From Trileptium ribeirensis (lineage: Eukaryota > Nematoda > Enoplea > Enoplida > Thoracostomopsidae): 64,000 bases of DNA. The notes under the pieces were generated by a model. It saw only the letters and a list, made by a program, of their open reading frames with translations. It was not told the origin of the DNA and ran no database searches. Below, piece by piece: positions 60,671-64,000 of this stretch. A program made the position numbers and the translations under genes. Within the stretch, counting starts at the first letter, position 1. Each line of letters begins with the position of its first letter. The stretch covers positions 1 through 64,000 of the forward strand of contig JASANE010011980.1 of the NCBI GenBank assembly GCA_030248225.1, written 5' to 3'.

Positions 60671-61221
60671 GGCGCACCTTCGGTTGTGGGGGGGGGCTCA
60701 GAAAATGATGGAATCAACAATTTTTCTTCTTCAGTGACCATATTCGACCCAAATTAGCGCAAAGCGAAAAAAAAATTTATCCACTTCCAGCCCCATCCAG
60801 GGGGCGCATACCCACGCCCCTAAGTGCGTGGATTGGCACCCAAAAAATTTTTCTCCGATTTCGAGGTCGTACATTTCAAATATAACGTTAGTTTTATCAT
60901 CCGGCCATCCACTCAGCCTAAGCTAAGTCGGGGGGCTGCCGTCCCCCAAACCCCCCGCTACTAAGCCGCTGCGCTGGCCAAGGTCACAGAGCTCCTCCAG
61001 GAATGGCCACTGTGCTTCCCCGCCTGGGTGTGGCGATACTGTTGTCTTGGTATTAAACACAAACATATTGACCTTTGAGGCAACAACCTGCAATCTTCGC
61101 AGTTCCACCTTCATATCTGTAGTTCTCAATTGCACTTTCAGTATTCTTAAGTTTAACTTAAGGCTTTTATATCCATCTTATTTATTCGTCATATTGTTTC
61201 AGAAATCATTACGTATGTAAC

Positions 61222-61551
61222 ATGCCTGGAGGTAGATCTTCCAACACTCGTTACACCATTATACCGCATGATCAAATCATTCCTCGTGAAAATATACAAC
61301 ATCTTACAATTAAATATAACACCATTGTACGCCGAACAATACACTATGACCAAACACTATCCCTACTAACAGAACTGATGCTAATTGCTAATACTAAGAC
61401 GTGCGTGTGCGGCCAACCCTGCCATCTAGCTTCCCGCAATGATGTCGTACGACACGATAACTATGAGTGGCGTTGCAGTGACTACAAAACTGCAAACACA
61501 AATATTCAATCCGCCATAATTCATTTTTTTCAACCACCATCTAACTCTTGA
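61222..61551 (+). pseudogene. Merlin-type transposase, N-terminal part
   Basis: A frame from MPGGRSSNTRY that ends in a zinc-ribbon-like segment: KTCVCGQPCHLASRNDVVRH, then YEWRCSDYKTANTNIQSAII. ISXO2-type (IS1016/Merlin) transposases have a C--C, W-C, then S-R block ahead of the catalytic domain. The frame stops at 61551, and the hAT element begins 32 bases later. The catalytic domain resumes after it at 63448. Merlin assignment is inferred mainly from the downstream half. Confidence 0.6.
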
Positions 61552-61921
61552 AAAAATAATAATCCTAATATTCGGGTACCTAGTAGAGATGAAACCGGGT
61601 CACTACAACGTGACCCGGTAAGGCATGTGACCCGGTTAGCGGCAGACCCTACGACCCGAACAGAGCTAGCACGATCAGGTATACATCAACTTACAAACGC
61701 ACAACTGTGAGAATATGCTCTTTGTGGAATGTCTTCTTTTCATATATTAATATATCAGTTGTTATATTAGTTTTGCACTTCGATAGATTTGAGTTTTGCG
61801 CTTTGTTGTGGACACTCAGCCGACAGGTTGTCGTTGCCCAGGCTGCACGACGAGGACGTGGTCCACAAAGCAGCTCACCTCCCATTCCCCATCCACCACC
61901 CGACCAGGATTATTTGGCGTT

Positions 61922-62224
61922 TTATTCAGTAAGCTTGTCCTTTATTGTTTTGTATACTAGCAGCTGTGATTCAACGGAGCTGGGAGAAAGCCTAGCTCTG
62001 TCCTTCCTTGCAATCTTGCCCTCTGCAGAGAAGCTTCGTTCTGATTCCGAACTAGATGCTTGAATAACTAATATGCGTTGAGCTGCGAAGGCCATGTAAG
62101 GGAAGCGGTAACAGTTCTTTCCCCACCAACGCAGTGGATCAAAGTTATCCATACATTGCTCGTCAAATGGCCCTTGTAAACTGGTGTACCTTGCTATTTC
62201 TTCGTCAAGTAACTTTTGGAAATA
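61922..62224 (-). pseudogene. hAT transposase C-terminal dimerisation domain
   Basis: The minus-strand frame reads LLDEEIARYTSLQGPFDEQC, then FDPLRWWGKNCYRFPYMAFA, QRILVIQASSSESERSFSAE and GKIARKDRARLSPSSVESQL. These are the standard hAT C-terminal blocks (DPL-WW, P-L---A---L-I-ASS--SER-FS--G and R--LSP--VE). The frame is closed by TAA just upstream (about 62225), and the BED finger and DDE catalytic parts are not found, so the gene is truncated. It may be one exon of a former spliced gene. Confidence 0.85.
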
Positions 62225-62535
62225 TTAGGGAGTTAGAGATCGTCACTTATAGAACTTTTATATAAGAGTTTAGTTTTGGGCTGTGTCAATGTCCAAGATA
62301 CTAAATAGGCAATCATGTGTAAGGAGAATGAATATCTTATAAGACTTTTTTTTCAAATTTGCTGCTCGCTTAGGACGATGTAATTGTGAAGCCAAAATTA
62401 TTTGCCTGTGACCCGATAGCTCGATCCCTACACACATACTAGAGCCGTAGCTAAAACCGTTCAACCTATAAAAGTCAATGTGCTAGAATCATCACCGTTA
62501 AACATGTAAGCCCGTTTTCGGTCTGACCCATGGGC

Positions 62536-62571
62536 GCACCATCCGTGGGGGTCGCACCATCCGTGGGGGTC
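62536..62571. repeat. 18-bp tandem duplication
   Basis: GCACCATCCGTGGGGGTC twice head to tail inside the hAT element. Confidence 0.95.
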
Positions 62572-63447
62572 GCTAGGGTCCGGACCTCTCACTTTACAGA
62601 ATGCGCAAGTTTACGACCTTGGGAACCCCAAACTATTCCTGTCATTATCAGCTCGGTCTGAAACGGCCCCCCATCAATTTCACCTGACCCCTCGCCCCAC
62701 ATGTCACACTTCGCCACAAATCCGATCCAAGCCCTCAGCTAGAAATTTAAGCTGAATCACCACACTTTGTTTAGGAGCGCTGCACAATTGCAATGGGCAG
62801 GAAATTTAAAAAAACAATTACAACTTATCGAGCAACAAAGCGTATAAAATAATTCGAAGTTAACAAATAAAAACGTTACAAAATCAAAAATAACAAATAG
62901 CAAATAATATGTATATGCATGATTTTATAAAACATTGAATGAGTAACCATATATAGCAAACATTATTATAGAGTAGACGTTCGACGAAGCATGTTATGTG
63001 TATGTTGCTGGTTCCTTCTCCTTCTCATTGCGGCGCCTCTGGATTCACGCAGAAAGTCATACTGCATACCAACTAAAACAGCAAGCAATGTGCTAAACCA
63101 AGCGAAACAAAGGCGCCAATTTTCTTTGGAAAAATTGTATAGAGGCACATCATGCACCATAACAACTGAACCTCTAGGGAGGCAATTAACCAATGGCCTT
63201 CCCGTAAATACGCCCTTGGTTTACTGTCTACCATATTGCTTATTGCAGCACTAAAATAAAAGCAAACGGTAACAGGACACTGCACAATCAGTAATAAAGC
63301 AGCAACGGCAAGCAGCGTTCGTATCGACATTTGGTATGCTGTTTGTATGTTTACTTGGGCAATCTCGGCTACCGGGTCAGGGGTGTGACCCGGTAACCCG
63401 GTCAGAAAAGTGACCCGAACTGACCCGGTTTCATCTCTGGTACCTAG

Positions 63448-64000
63448 ACAATCTGAGGAGCAAATTTATAATTAAAGAACTGAAAATTGGAACCGAAGCC
63501 GCCACAAATTGGTACAACTACTGCAGGGACATTGCAGTACGGTATGACCGTGTTCACTGGCAAAATTTAATGCTTGGCGGCCCTAACATCGATGTCCAGA
63601 TCGACGAACCCGTGTTCTTTCGTCAAAAATACCATAGCAGCCAACCACGGCGCAAACATGGCTGGGTTCTGGGCATGCTTGAACGGCAAACCCAAAAATG
63701 CCTTCTGTTTCCAATCCCAAACCGCACAATTCAAACAATAATGCCACTCATCATACAGCACGGCCACCCCGGCACCAGGATACTCACCGATAGCTTCACA
63801 ACATACATCCACGGCATGCGCAACCTGTCTCGGCCGTACCCTCGTCCCCTTACAACCACGCTTTGGTCAATCACAAAAACCGCAAATTCGTCAGCCCTCA
63901 AGACCCAACGCCCACGCTCAGAACATCGACGGTCTTTGGGGCCCCATCAAATATTCTTTCGTCAACGTGCTAGCATCGCCGCCGAACTGTTTCCTCGCTA
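63448..64000 (+). pseudogene. Merlin (ISXO2-type) transposase, catalytic part, broken and cut by the window edge
   Basis: Frame 1 reads NWYNYCRDIAVRYDRVHWQN, LMLGGPNIDVQIDEPVFFRQ, KYHSSQPRRKHGWVLGMLER and later HPGTRILTDSFTTYIHGMRN. The first catalytic Asp is in IDEP (63603-63605) and the second in TDSF (63789-63791). After about 63830 similarity moves to a second frame (ALVNHKNRKFVSPQDPT), then to a third (AHAQNIDGLWGPIKYSF). There are therefore at least two frameshifts, and the third acidic residue of the motif N-I-E--WG is Asp instead of Glu. The gene is not functional as read. The minus-strand frame at 63567-63812 is its shadow. Confidence 0.85.

Larger units (their letters stand above)
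61584..63439. mobile_element. hAT transposon inserted in the Merlin gene
   Basis: 1,856 bp with ends TAGAGATGAAACCGGGTCA and TGACCCGGTTTCATCTCTG (one mismatch at the outermost base) and a perfect 8-bp target duplication GTACCTAG (61576-61583 and 63440-63447). Near both ends are clusters of GTGACCCGGT, about three on the left (to 61640) and five on the right (from 63370), typical hAT subterminal motifs. Inside, only the C-terminal part of a hAT transposase is recognisable, so it is internally deleted and probably not autonomous. The overlapping frames at 62966-63330 are not recognised. Confidence 0.93.

Noticed and set aside
61707..62063. 118-codon + strand frame
   Set aside because: Partly antisense to the hAT dimerisation domain and otherwise without motif.
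63567..63812. 81-codon minus-strand frame at the right edge
   Set aside because: Antisense shadow of the Merlin transposase catalytic region, which is clearly coded on the + strand.

Overview
The window is animal nuclear DNA and holds one recognisable host gene, a tropomyosin gene on the + strand. It spreads from a short-isoform first exon at 2778 to the last of three alternative terminal exons at 52006. The assembled short protein is 252 residues. Its body ([71 protein letters not shown]) is of the protostome type. The first exon ([21 protein letters not shown]) recalls nematode and insect cytoplasmic tropomyosin starts. I infer an ecdysozoan, or at least a protostome, with an AT-rich genome and long introns. 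I cannot name the species, and splice acceptors here are not the uniform TTTCAG of Caenorhabditis.

Layout of the gene: exon 1b (2778-2921); two versions of exon 3 (7728, 8293; 134 nt each); three of exon 4 (18694, 22948, 23324; 118 nt each); one exon 5 (28242; 71 nt); three of a fused exon 6+7 (30034, 31487, 34378; 139 nt each); one exon 8 (40021; 70 nt); and three terminal exons 9 (46249, 47840, 51924). Every copy in a cluster has identical length and phase, so the copies read as mutually exclusive cassettes. Together they allow 2x3x3x3 = 54 in-frame mRNAs from this one start. Long-isoform exons 1a and 2 were not found and may lie upstream of the window.

The introns and the 3' flank are full of transposable elements, several delimited to the base by target-site duplications. 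Two copies of one hAT-like element (4679-5836 and 37004-38145) lie in opposite orientation and flank all the alternative exons from 3a to 6c. Another hAT-like element occupies 33235-34045. There are small mariner-like and other MITEs and a decayed non-LTR retrotransposon on the minus strand (9128-11514).

Beyond the gene (about 53-64 kb) I see no host gene. The region holds a 152-bp satellite with a three-unit higher-order repeat, split by a DNA segment that contains a fold-back repeat. It also holds a three-copy dispersed repeat and, at the right edge, a broken Merlin (ISXO2-type) transposase interrupted by a 1,856-bp hAT element with a perfect 8-bp duplication.
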